Shown here: piece after piece, positions 9,051 through 16,636 of the stretch | How the letters are laid out: each line of letters opens with the position of its first letter | Position numbering within the stretch: the first letter of the stretch is position 1 | Origin: CAVXNB01 sp963763085 | Lineage (GTDB): Bacteria; Actinomycetota; Acidimicrobiia; Acidimicrobiales; Bog-793 | Reading direction: 5' to 3' | Assembly (NCBI GenBank): GCA_963763085.1 | Contig: CAVXNB010000003.1 | Location: 248,001-312,000, forward strand | Length of the DNA stretch: 64,000 bases | Notes under the pieces: model-generated | What the model saw: only the letters and a program-made list of their open reading frames with translations | Told to the model about the DNA's origin: nothing | Database searches by the model: none | Position numbers and translations under genes: made by a program

Positions 9051-9653
9051 GTGACAGAGTTGGAAATGGCCAGGCTGACGAGAGAGGCATCGACGGCCTT
9101 GACGCGACAGCGTCTGCTCGACGAGGCTCGCCGACTGTTTCGAGTGCGGGGTTACGCGGCGACGTCGCTCGAAGAGATCGCCGATGCCGCCGACGTGACC
9201 AAGGGGGCGATCTACGGGCACTTCTCCAGCAAGGAGGACCTTCTTCTCAGCGCCATCGAAGCGACGCCGTCCCCGGACTATTCCGCCCTGCTGAACGACC
9301 AGTCACGCCCGCTTCGGGACCGGCTGAGGGAGTTCGGCCGTCTCATTTCCACCGAAGACGCTACGACCGACAGCGCCGAGCTCGCAGTGTCTCTCGAGTT
9401 CATTGCCGCCCTGCTCCGCAATCCTCCAGCCCGGCAACGCTTCGCAGACGAGTTCGAGCGCCGGCTGACCTCGCTGGCCGAGGGCGACGACGAGCAGCCG
9501 CGGCCCGGGACGACGACAGTCGAGGTGTGGGCGATCGGGCAAGCCCTTTTCTGTGGACTGCAGATCTACCAGTGCATCGCCCCGGAGCTGCTCACTCCGT
9601 CAGTGTGGGGTCGCGCCTTCGAACTGATCGCAGGGCTCTATCCCGACCAATGA
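9051..9653 (+). CDS. TetR family transcriptional regulator
   Basis: 200 residues. The N-terminal helix-turn-helix is typical: RQRLLDEARRLFRVRGYAAT, then SLEEIADAADVTKGAIYGHF and SSKEDLLLSAIE. The C-terminal two thirds are a helical ligand-binding and dimer domain without recognisable specificity. GTG 9051 or ATG 9066 could start it. It is divergent from the P450 at 8979, with a 17-bp palindrome between them that is its likely operator. Confidence 0.88.
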   Translation: MTELEMARLTREASTALTRQRLLDEARRLFRVRGYAATSLEEIADAADVTKGAIYGHFSSKEDLLLSAIEATPSPDYSALLNDQSRPLRDRLREFGRLISTEDATTDSAELAVSLEFIAALLRNPPARQRFADEFERRLTSLAEGDDEQPRPGTTTVEVWAIGQALFCGLQIYQCIAPELLTPSVWGRAFELIAGLYPDQ

Positions 9654-9681
9654 GTGAGCACGACCTCGGGGCGGGGCGCGC

Positions 9682-10068
9682 TCAGCTTCCCTCAGAGGTC
9701 GGCGCAGCTGTCCCCGCCGTGGGGAAGGCCTGTGCCAGCCGCACTGCGATCAGCTTTTCGACCAGCTCGGGCGGCAGCGGCTGATCGATTGGAAACCTCA
9801 AGGCTCCGGAAGACTTCTCGTATCCTGCCAGCTCCTCGGCCAAGGCGGGGAAGACCGAACCGCTGTGGGGCAGATAGCTCAGGTGACTCTTGAAGGCGGC
9901 GAAGCCGGCAATGGTCTTGCCGGCGACCTTGAAGCCGGGCACGGAATAGGAGATGCACTGCTCGGCGTCGGGAATCACGGCGAGGATGTCGCGCCGCAGT
10001 CGGCTGAGCGTCGAGCGCTTCGGTTCTTCGAGCCGGTCCAGGTACTCGTCGATCTCGGCTTCCGACAT
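9682..10068 (-). CDS. DUF1801 / YdhG-like protein
   Basis: 128 residues with the family blocks VIPDAEQCISYSVPGFKVAG and GFAAFKSHLSYLPHSGSVFP. Relatives include the Bacillus YdhG fold; one has been linked to intracellular iron handling, but the role of this subgroup is not settled. Its ATG shares one base with the stop of the upstream VOC gene (TGATG), so the two are probably translated together. Confidence 0.75.
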   Translation of the reverse strand: MSEAEIDEYLDRLEEPKRSTLSRLRRDILAVIPDAEQCISYSVPGFKVAGKTIAGFAAFKSHLSYLPHSGSVFPALAEELAGYEKSSGALRFPIDQPLPPELVEKLIAVRLAQAFPTAGTAAPTSEGS

Positions 10069-10508
10069 CAGCCGACGCAGAATTCGTTTCGCTCGGGATC
10101 GTGCAAGACGACGTAATAGACCGGGTCCTCCGGGTCGTCGTGCCGGCTCCGGCGCTGCACGCTGGCCCCGAGCTCGACCAGCTCTGCCACCTTGGCTTCG
10201 ACGATCTCGATCCGCCTCTCGACTGGCAGGGAATTATCACGTCCGGTGGGATACAGGTCGAGGTGGAGCCTGTTCTTCCCGGCCTTTGTCTCCGGCACCT
10301 CCTGGAACCAGATTGGGGGGCGGAGCCCCGCGGGGTCGAAAAGCCGGTTGTCGAAGGAGGTTTCCTCGCCCAGCCGAGCGCTGTAATGCGCTTGCCAGGT
10401 CGTCTCCGGCTTCGCCGGCGGTGCCGGCTGGTAGTCCAGCGCCCGCGCCCAGAAGCGCGCCAAGAGAGCTGGGTCGTTCGAATCGATCGTCAGCTGCCAG
10501 AACACCAC
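10068..10508 (-). CDS. VOC (glyoxalase/bleomycin resistance) family protein
   Basis: About 146 residues with VOC-fold features: the opening strand FWQLTIDSNDPALLARFWA, a central KNRLHLDLYPTG segment with a potential metal ligand His, and the closing strand VVLHDPERNEFCV. Such proteins bind metal and act as small dioxygenases, isomerases or antibiotic-binding proteins; the substrate is unknown. The start is unclear: GTG 10508 fits the usual family beginning, while GTG 10562 would add 18 poor-quality residues. Confidence 0.7.
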   Translation of the reverse strand: MVFWQLTIDSNDPALLARFWARALDYQPAPPAKPETTWQAHYSARLGEETSFDNRLFDPAGLRPPIWFQEVPETKAGKNRLHLDLYPTGRDNSLPVERRIEIVEAKVAELVELGASVQRRSRHDDPEDPVYYVVLHDPERNEFCVG

Positions 10509-10607
10509 GCCGAACGCTAACCCCGACTCAGCTGAAGCTGCCACCGAGGAGCGTCCTGACACGGCTGTGAGCGGGACGTTCTCCGAGAGCAGTCGACGCC
10601 CGGATCC

Positions 10608-10868
10608 TCAGTTCTCGTAGTGATACTTGGCCTGGACTATCACGACATCATCACCGTCGACTAGGTACACGAGGCGGTGCTCCTCGTCGATCCGCCGCGA
10701 CCAGCAGCCCTGTAGCACGTGTTTCAACTGCTCGGGCTTGCCGATCCCCGTCAGCGGATCGCGCATTACCGCTTCAAGCAGGCGATTGATCCGCTTGCTC
10801 GTGGTCCGATCAGTCGCTTGCCAGTAGAGGTAGTCCTCCCAGCCGTGTGGCGTGAAGACGAGGCGCAC
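10608..10868 (-). CDS. yoeB: YoeB-type toxin mRNA interferase
   Basis: 86 residues, close to the E. coli YoeB length of 84. The residues known from YoeB fall at identical positions: Glu46, Arg65, His83 and Tyr84. The family cleaves mRNA in the ribosomal A site. It starts with GTG, which overlaps the antitoxin stop by one base, the normal coupled arrangement. It lies just outside the left repeat of the integrated element. Confidence 0.9.
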   Translation of the reverse strand: MRLVFTPHGWEDYLYWQATDRTTSKRINRLLEAVMRDPLTGIGKPEQLKHVLQGCWSRRIDEEHRLVYLVDGDDVVIVQAKYHYEN

Positions 10869-11110
10869 TATGCGATCTCATGCTCATCCCGTTGTCCCTC
10901 GAGCGACTGTTGGAGGCTATCGAGCAGGCGGCGGGCATTGGCAGGAACACGGAGCAGGTACGCCGTCTCTTGAAGCGCGTCGTAGTCCGCTCGGGACATG
11001 AGGACGGCGTCGCCCCGCTTCGAGGTGATCTCGACCGGTTGGCGGTCGTCGTTCACCTGCTCGATCAACGGGAAGAGGTGCTTCCTCGCCTCGCTCGCGG
11101 TTATCGCCAT
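10868..11110 (-). CDS. yefM: YefM/Phd-type antitoxin
   Basis: 80 residues with the Phd/YefM DNA-binding N-terminus (AITASEARKHLFPLIEQVND, then PVEITSKRGDAVLMSRADYD) and a helical toxin-wrapping C-terminus. It should neutralise YoeB and repress the operon. A GGAGAGGAG ribosome-binding site lies upstream, and a palindrome at 11129-11148 is a likely autoregulatory operator. Confidence 0.9.
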   Translation of the reverse strand: MAITASEARKHLFPLIEQVNDDRQPVEITSKRGDAVLMSRADYDALQETAYLLRVPANARRLLDSLQQSLEGQRDEHEIA

Positions 11111-11128
11111 TGCCGTCTCCTCTCCAAG

Positions 11129-11148
11129 TGGTACGTCATATGGTACCA
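11129..11148. promoter_or_regulatory. Likely YefM operator
   Basis: TGGTAC and GTACCA arms separated by 8 bp (which contain CATATG), placed 18 bp upstream of the antitoxin start. YefM-family operators contain short palindromes built on a TGTACA-like core, so TGGTACCA-type arms fit that style. Confidence 0.55.
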
Positions 11149-11209
11149 GTGCAGTCGGTCAGGTATGGCGTGACGTGCCGCTCCCTAACAAACTCCCTAC
11201 TCAGGCGCG

Positions 11210-11240
11210 GTGGTGGTGGCGAGCCGGCCTGTAGGCGGGG
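11210..11240 (-). repeat. attL: displaced copy of the rnpB 3' end
   Basis: 31 bp identical, except for one base, to 21798-21828, the last bases of the RNase P RNA gene, and in the same orientation. The shared block includes CGGCCTGTAGGCGGGG. No other part of rnpB is present here. This is the pattern left when an element integrates into the 3' end of an RNA gene: the gene is restored on one side and the original tail is displaced to the far side. Confidence 0.85.
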
Positions 11241-11292
11241 AACAGCTCAACAGGACCTCTGAGCTGCGGTTTTATCGCTCCGAGAGGCCGCC

Positions 11293-11312
11293 AGTCCTCA
11301 GCTGGTCCTCAG
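11293..11312. repeat. Left arm-type repeats (GTCCTCAG x2)
   Basis: AGTCCTCAG (11293-11301) and GGTCCTCAG (11304-11312), about 55 bp inside attL. The same octamer recurs four times near the right end. Tyrosine integrases of the lambda class bind such arm sites. Confidence 0.6.
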
Positions 11313-11406
11313 TTCGTCGAGGTTTGCCGGCCCTCAGGCCGACGATCGAGTCGATCGATTCACACATCCTCGCGCAGCCATCCCCTAATCTTATTCGAAC
11401 GAATCG

Positions 11407-11422
11407 AAATCGTGTACGATTT
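11407..11422. promoter_or_regulatory. Palindromes upstream of the HTH antitoxin gene
   Basis: AAATCG-TGTA-CGATTT is a perfect 6+4+6 palindrome about 18 bp before the start codon. A second small palindrome, ATTCGAACGAAT, lies just to its left (about 11393-11404). Both are likely autoregulatory operator sites. The ribosome-binding site AGGAGG follows at 11428. Confidence 0.5.
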
Positions 11423-11439
11423 GGTCAGGAGGTGGCACG

Positions 11440-11967
11440 ATGGGCGCTTCAGAGCTTCGTCAACAGACGTATCTCCCGAATGATGACGAGGACCTGACCG
11501 GGATATATGAATTCGTCACAACACATGAGCCCGACGGCAAGGACCGGACAACCCGGCGCTACTTCCTCGGAGCGGACGTCGGCGAGCGAGTCGAGCTTCC
11601 CGACGAGGTCTACCGACTCCTGCGCCAAGTCGTCGAGGCCATGCAGAGCGGTCTCGCGGTGACGGTAGCTCCACAATCGCAGAGGCTCACCACCCAACAG
11701 GCCGCCGATCTCCTCGGCGTCAGCCGGCCCACGGTCGTCCGTTTGCTCGACGAAGGCGCGATCGAATTCGAGCGGCTCGGGACTCATCGGAGCCTGCTGC
11801 TACGCGACGTCCTTGCCTATCGCGAGCGGCGCCGCGCCGAGCAATACGCGGTACTTGACGCCCTGGCGATCGACCCCGACGAGGAAGGTGACTTCCCGGC
11901 TGTCCTTGAGTCACTTCGGGCGACACGTCGAACTCTGGCGGCGCGCGGCCGCTCTGGCAAGAACTGA
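11440..11967 (+). CDS. Antitoxin-like HTH (excisionase-family) protein
   Basis: 175 residues. The N-terminal half is variable. The C-terminal half holds a MerR/excisionase-type helix-turn-helix, QAADLLGVSRPTVVRLLDEG, followed by IEFERLGTHRSLLLRDVLAY. Proteins of this layout are regularly paired with a downstream PIN-domain RNase toxin, and the next frame does encode the start of one. AGGAGG lies before the ATG. The frame is intact, unlike the toxin. Confidence 0.8.
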   Translation: MGASELRQQTYLPNDDEDLTGIYEFVTTHEPDGKDRTTRRYFLGADVGERVELPDEVYRLLRQVVEAMQSGLAVTVAPQSQRLTTQQAADLLGVSRPTVVRLLDEGAIEFERLGTHRSLLLRDVLAYRERRRAEQYAVLDALAIDPDEEGDFPAVLESLRATRRTLAARGRSGKN

Positions 11968-11983
11968 CCGGCCCAGGCCGCAG

Positions 11984-12190
11984 TTGTTCATCGCGCTCTT
12001 GGACACTTGCGTCCTCTGGCCGAGTCTCCAACGCGACTTCCTTCTCTCGCTCAGCTTGGAACAGCTCTACCGTCCGATCTGGAGCTCGGCAATCCTCGAG
12101 GAACTGAAGTTGAAAGAAACGAAGAAGCTCGTCGAACGCGGTGCGAACGAGGATGAGGCGGCCGCCGATGATCGACGTTTCGTGACCCCG
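11984..12190 (+). pseudogene. Truncated PIN-domain toxin
   Basis: From TTG 11984 the frame encodes about 70 residues of PIN-domain protein: FIALLDTCVLWPSLQRDFLL, then YRPIWSSAILEELKLKETKK. The first acidic residue (Asp in LLDTC) is present. After about residue 70 the reading frame no longer resembles the family. The central and C-terminal acidic residues needed for RNase activity are missing. It belongs with the antitoxin-like gene just upstream. Confidence 0.7.
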
Positions 12191-12611
12191 GCCCGGCTGC
12201 TGTCGGTAGCCGCGACTGTGCCTGGTTCCGCTGAGGCGAGGGGCAGGTGTGTTTGGACGCCCGGCGCGAGACTCGCATTCGTGTTCGCGCAAGATCGGAG
12301 GCGGGCACGGCTTCGTGACTGCGTGTGTCCGGTAGCAGCCGCGTCGCGACGGTGGGAGCAACGGCTGCTCGATCACGGATCTAGCAGCCCGTCGACGTGG
12401 GCGGTGGGCTGCTGCAGCTCGTCCGCAGCAGGAGCGTCAGCGGTCTGCGTCGGGACGACTGGTTACGTGTGGGGACCGTGCGTCGAGTCGGACTGGGGAT
12501 TGTGCAGGCGCGCGGCGTAGCGGCAACCGCGACCGCGTGCTGTAGGGACGCTCCTCGTACGACGCGGCACGCCGACGTGGCTAGCCACTGCACGTGCTTG
12601 TCCGGCATTGG
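12191..12611. other. No recognisable gene
   Basis: About 420 bp between the broken PIN gene and the 3' end of the membrane-protein gene. Frames are open by GC content only, and none resembles a known family. It may be leftover toxin DNA scrambled by deletion. Confidence 0.4.
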
Positions 12612-13701
12612 TTAGACGACGGCATCTGCTGGTTTCCCGGCGGCAGCGCGGCCGGCGAGGAGCGTGGTCCCGATGAGGGCTATGGCTGCGGCGGTGACGA
12701 TGTAGAGGGAGATAATTACGGAGGTTGTCGGTGATGTTGTAGGAGCCGAAGTAGACGATGCGTCGGAGGGCTTCGACGCCGGCGCCGTTGGGGAGGGCGC
12801 CGCTGATCGCGCGCCAGAAGCCGGGGAGGAGGGGTGCTGGGTAGGCGCCGCCGGCGCTGGGGTTGCCGAGGATGACGAAGAGGATCAGTGTGAGGCCGAC
12901 GCCAAGCGTCCCAAGCAGGACCTGGAAGGCCATCGTGACGGTCGCGGCGCAGTAGACGATGAGCGCTCCGAGCGCGGTAATGGCTAAGAGGTGGCCGGTG
13001 AGCGCGCCGAGGACGGGGCCGACGATGATGGCTGCGCCGAGGCCTGAGAGGATGGCGTAGGGAACCAGCACGATGAGACGAATGATCGCGCGGCGAGTTG
13101 TGGCTGGTCGTGCCCGCGTGGCGATGCCGAGCAGGGCGGCGACGAGGTAGCCGCCGATGAGCCAGCCGACGACGAGGTAGAAGCCAGTCAGGCCCCTCGC
13201 GTCACCAGGTTGGGCGGGTACGACGTCGGTCACCGTCGCGCTGCGGTGTTGGGTGGCTTCGGCCTGCGCGATAACGTCCTCCACGGCGGTTGCAGTCGCT
13301 GCGCCGCCACCACCCGCGACTAGCAGCGCGTCGGTCTTGCCGCTGGGGTTGACGATCAGCACGCCGCTGGTCAAGCCGTGTCGCAGGCGGGTCCGGCCGA
13401 TGGTCTGATCGGCGACGGCGGTGGCGTGGAGCGGGTGGCCGTGTATCGCGTTGAGCTCGCCGACGAGCTGGCCGGAGATCTGTGCCGGCGCGACGACGGC
13501 GATCGGCACTCCGTGGGGCGAGGGGTGGTGGAACGCGCCGACGTAGGAGAGGACGAAGCCCAACTGGATCAGCAGCACCGCTATCACCAGGGCGAACGTT
13601 CGTCCCGGCGCGACGGCGTCCCACAACTCGCCAAGAAAGCCTTGCCTCGTAGTTGGCGCCGTCGGGGCCGCAGGGGGTGGCTTGTTGGGCGTCTCGTTCA
13701 T
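12612..13701 (-). pseudogene. YhgE/Pip-like (ABC-2 / DUF3533) membrane protein, one frameshift
   Basis: Starts at ATG 13701 with AGGAG upstream. A first helix (TFALVIAVLLIQLGFVLSYV) is followed by an extracytoplasmic domain of ~150 residues and then five or six helices, the layout of YhgE/Pip and SNG1-type proteins. Near 12730 the frame breaks: a last helix (VIISLYIVTAAAIALIGTTL) and a natural TAA at 12612 lie in the next frame. One extra base explains it. The protein may act in export or surface exposure of small molecules. It is divergent from a TetR gene with two operator-like palindromes. Confidence 0.75.
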
Positions 13702-13752
13702 CGTGGCTCCTCTTGGTGTCGGCCGACGTTGTTGTCCGCTGACACCTGGTAC

Positions 13753-13784
13753 GATACATTGATGTATCCGATACGTCAATGTAC
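13753..13784. promoter_or_regulatory. Double TetR-type operator
   Basis: A perfect 16-bp palindrome, GATACATTGATGTATC (13753-13768), is followed directly by a weaker related site (GATACGT...ATGTAC, 13770-13784). They fill the gap between the divergent membrane-protein and tetR genes and probably control both. Confidence 0.7.
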
Positions 13785-13792
13785 TGAAGGCG

Positions 13793-14536
13793 GTGAGTGT
13801 GATGACATCTGAAAGCACACGGAAGCGAGCACCAATCCGCCAGGCCCCCCAGGGCCTGGCTGGATCCGAGGGGGCACCTGCGCGGGTGACCCGGCGTCGA
13901 GCCGAAACCCGGGCCCGCCTGCTTGACGCCGCCTTCGGTGTTTTCGCTGCCCGAGGGTTCGGACGGGCGAGCATCGAGGAGGTGTGCGAGACGGCCGGCT
14001 ACACGCGCGGCGCGTTCTACTCAAACTTCGACACGCTCGATGAGTTGTTCTTCGCCCTCTATACCCAGCGCAGCGAACTGATCGCCGGCCGGGTAGCCGC
14101 CGGCCTCACACACCCAGCCGCCGACCTGCGCGAGCTCGTCGCCCAAGTGGTCGGGGTGCTCATCGTCGATCGCGATTGGGTGCTCGTGAGCACAGACTTT
14201 CGGCTTTACGCCGCCCGCAATCCCGACGTCGCCGCCGCGCTCGTCGCCCATCGCAAAGAGCTTCGCCTCGCGCTTGCCGCCTCGCTGGCCCCCGCGATCG
14301 ACCGCGACCACCTACCAGCGTTGCTGCAAAGCGCCGAGGGACTCGCCGGAGCTGTGATGGCCATCCACGATGGCGCCGCCAGCGAACTGCTCCTTGACAA
14401 CGACGAGGCCCGGTTTCGGTCCTGGCTCGCCGATCTGCTCACCGCGCTGCTCGACCACGCTCGCGAGACCACACAACCTGCCACTGCCAGCCCCGCCCCC
14501 GCTCGGACCGCCAAACCCTCGGAGGGAGGCGCTTGA
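13793..14536 (+). CDS. TetR family transcriptional regulator (element-borne)
   Basis: 247 residues. The TetR DNA-binding domain is clear at about residues 30-80: RARLLDAAFGVFAARGFGRA, IEEVCETAGYTRGAFYSNF and DTLDELFFAL. A helical C-terminal domain and an Ala/Pro-rich tail follow. Start GTG 13793 or ATG 13802. The neighbouring palindromes and the divergent membrane protein suggest it represses that gene. The closely overlapping downstream gene would be co-transcribed. Confidence 0.88.
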   Translation: MSVMTSESTRKRAPIRQAPQGLAGSEGAPARVTRRRAETRARLLDAAFGVFAARGFGRASIEEVCETAGYTRGAFYSNFDTLDELFFALYTQRSELIAGRVAAGLTHPAADLRELVAQVVGVLIVDRDWVLVSTDFRLYAARNPDVAAALVAHRKELRLALAASLAPAIDRDHLPALLQSAEGLAGAVMAIHDGAASELLLDNDEARFRSWLADLLTALLDHARETTQPATASPAPARTAKPSEGGA

Positions 14537-15051
14537 GAACGTGGGGCACATTCGCCGAAGTCTGCGGGACGGCCTCCGCCTCACTGATCGGCCTACTCTT
14601 CGTCGCAGTTTCGATCAGGATCGACCTCATCGCCCCTTCACAGGGGCTCCGCAATCGTGCCGCACAGACGCTCAGCCTGTTCGGGACGGTTCTCATCATC
14701 GCTATCTTGACCGCGGTTCCAGGGCAGCCCATACGAGCCCTAGGCGCCGAACTGACCGCACTCGCCATAGTCACCGCGGTCGTCCTGATCGTTCTCGATC
14801 GACGCGCGAAGGCCCACGCGAGTACCCAAGCAATCGCGAGGGCTCTCGAGCTGTTCGCGCCAACCAAGATCGTGTCGATCACGCTCCTCGTCTCCGGCGC
14901 GCTCCTCGCATTCGGCGTACGCGACGGACTTTACGTGCTGATCGCCCCGGTACTGGTCGCGCTCACCGGCGGCGTCGCCAGCGCCTGGCTATTCCTCACC
15001 AAGGTCACCACGGAGGAGAACCCACCAAACGCGGAACGCACCGAAACGTGA
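14533..15051 (+). CDS. Small integral membrane protein, unknown function
   Basis: 172 residues with about four hydrophobic helices (for example TASASLIGLLFVAVSIRI and ALAIVTAVVLIVL). It starts with TTG overlapping the tetR stop by 4 bp, with GGAGGGAGG upstream, so it should be co-translated with tetR. I recognise no family. The C-terminus is short and hydrophilic. Confidence 0.6.
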   Translation: MRTWGTFAEVCGTASASLIGLLFVAVSIRIDLIAPSQGLRNRAAQTLSLFGTVLIIAILTAVPGQPIRALGAELTALAIVTAVVLIVLDRRAKAHASTQAIARALELFAPTKIVSITLLVSGALLAFGVRDGLYVLIAPVLVALTGGVASAWLFLTKVTTEENPPNAERTET

Positions 15052-15303
15052 CGAAGCGGTCGTCGCGACAGCCCAACGCGTAGAGACCTCCTACCTGGTG
15101 GCGCGTCGTGTCGAATCCTGACTTAACGATTCGGACGTTCGGCGTAGCGGCCCACCAAGAAGGGCCGTGAAGTAATGGCGGACAGCCTCCTGCCTCTCGG
15201 TGATCTTGCACAGCAGGGCCGTCCTCTTGTTCCCGGCTGGTAGCACGTGGTTGCTCGCCGGACCGGACGACCGAATGGCAGATCGATGTGAGACCATAAA
15301 GCG
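15052..15303. other. Intergenic region in the element
   Basis: About 250 bp with no convincing gene or hairpin between the small membrane protein and the DUF433 gene. Confidence 0.4.
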
Positions 15304-15513
15304 ATGACAATCGAGCTTCTCGACCTCATCGACGCCGACCCGGTGGTCGTGCACGGTCAGGCCCGGATTCGCGGGACCCACATCCCGGTCAGCGTCACCC
15401 TTGACTGCCTTGCCGCTGGAATGACCGAGGACCAGATTCGCTTCGAGTACCCGTCACTCCCGAGCGGAGCGGCTGCCGCAGCCCTTGCCTACGCGGCCTT
15501 ACTCGGCCCGTGA
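15304..15513 (+). CDS. DUF433-family antitoxin-like protein
   Basis: 69 residues with the DUF433 pattern: an N-terminal IDADPVVVHGQARIRGTHIP strand region, then VTLDCLAAGMTEDQIRFEYP forming a small helix-turn-helix. These proteins are usually encoded just before a DUF5615 PIN-like toxin and act as its antitoxin; that partner follows here in broken form. Confidence 0.8.
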   Translation: MTIELLDLIDADPVVVHGQARIRGTHIPVSVTLDCLAAGMTEDQIRFEYPSLPSGAAAAALAYAALLGP

Positions 15514-15543
15514 GGAGCTGCAGCCACTCGAGCCGTCGCCGGG

Positions 15544-15935
15544 GTGAGGCTGAAGCTCGACGAGAATCTCCCAGAAGCAGCGCGGCTTGCCGTCGCCTCC
15601 CTGGGCCATCACGTCGATACCATAAGTAACGAAGGTCTCATTGGCGCCGGTGACATTGAGGTCCTCGCGCAGCGACGAATGAGTAGCGCTTTGTCAGCAC
15701 GCTCGATCAAGGCTTTGGCGACGTTCGTCGATACCCGCCTGGCAGCCACCCTGGCATCGCCACCATCCGTGCTGATCAGCAGGACGTCGAAACAATAGCC
15801 AGCACGATACGGAGCTTCCGGAGCGACGAGCAGCTCTGCGACCTCACAGGACGCATCGTCGTCGCGCGCCCATCTGGTTCGAGTTCGACCGCACGAGGGA
15901 TCGTGAGGATCCCTCGTGCGGTCAGCCGCAGCTGA
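15544..15935 (+). pseudogene. Broken DUF5615 PIN-like toxin
   Basis: The first frame encodes the correct N-terminus (LKLDENLPEAARLAVASLGH, including the LDEN acidic motif) up to about 15670. The expected continuation RFVSTLDQGFGDVRRYPPG and HPGIATIRADQQDV lies in the next frame from about 15690. A TAG stop separates the two even after frame correction. A one-base loss plus a nonsense codon therefore inactivates the toxin, while its DUF433 partner is intact. The 3' end runs into a perfect hairpin. Confidence 0.75.
15887..15923. terminator. Perfect 16-bp hairpin
   Basis: GACCGCACGAGGGATC and its exact complement flank the 5-base loop GTGAG. It lies at the end of the broken DUF5615 gene, before the convergent excisionase-like gene. 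It lacks a T-run, so it could be a bidirectional terminator or a recombination or transfer site. Confidence 0.5.
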
Positions 15936-15959
15936 CCGTCGCCGCATTTGCAGCCAAGT

Positions 15960-16202
15960 TCAGCGACGGCGGCTGATTGGAATGTCAATGCTCACGCGAC
16001 CATCGCCTTGTCGTTGCGGATGACGAGCACCGTCGAGCCAGGCGGCGATCTCGGCCGGGTCGAAGCGGACGAGCCAACCGACCTTGAGGTAAGGCACGCG
16101 CCGCTCGGCGATGAGCCGGCGGATGTGACGGATGCTCACCCCGAGGCGTTCAGCGAGCTGGTCGATGGTAAGAAGCTCGGGAAAGGTTTGGGTGCTGGCC
16201 AT
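15960..16202 (-). CDS. Excisionase-like HTH protein
   Basis: 80 residues consisting almost wholly of a HTH_17/excisionase domain: LLTIDQLAERLGVSIRHIRR, then RVPYLKVGWLVRFDPAEIAA. Proteins like this act as recombination directionality factors or small regulators in integrated elements. GAGGAG lies before the ATG at 16202. With the integrase at the right end it completes a recombination pair. Confidence 0.8.
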   Translation of the reverse strand: MASTQTFPELLTIDQLAERLGVSIRHIRRLIAERRVPYLKVGWLVRFDPAEIAAWLDGARHPQRQGDGRVSIDIPISRRR

Positions 16203-16426
16203 TGGTGCTCTCCTCAGTTGTCGTGGTGTTTCCGGTAGACGAGGCCCGGCGCCAGCTGTCGTGACCGTTGGTGACGAGCCTCTACCTAAGAGGCACTTGG
16301 CGCTCCAGGCTAACTGCGCTTACCCGTCCAGACCCTTGCTCACCGTGAAACTGCAAGCCAGCTACGACCAGCAATCAAACTCAATGATAGTCGCCACCAA
16401 TCACCATTATTAACCAATATCTACCC
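16203..16426. other. Intergenic DNA upstream of the relaxase
   Basis: Non-coding, with moderately lower GC than the rest of the element. No clear hairpin was found. Together with the pyrimidine tract that follows it is the best place for an origin of transfer. Confidence 0.35.
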
Positions 16427-16600
16427 GGTGCCACTCCGTCTCCAATCTCACCTATCCCTCCACTTCTCCCATCCCATCTTCCCACTCCACCACTCACCCC
16501 ATTCACCATTCCCTCCCCTCCATCAACCTCCATCTACCCACCACCAAACAACCTCTTCACATCACCCACATTCCTGCTATAACCACAAACCAAGAAGAAC
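16427..16600. other. G-poor pyrimidine-rich tract
   Basis: For about 170 bases the + strand is nearly free of G and is made of C, T and A words such as CCACTTCTCCC and CATCAACCTCCATC. Such strand bias is exceptional in this GC-rich window. It lies directly before the relaxase gene. No gene is encoded. Confidence 0.6.
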
Positions 16601-16636
16601 ACGATTGCAACTTCCCGTTGGAAGGGCGGTGGCGCA

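Noticed and set aside
11111..11209. Second copy of the rest of rnpB beside attL
   Set aside because: Only the last 31 bases match; the conserved core of RNase P RNA is absent, so this is not a second gene.
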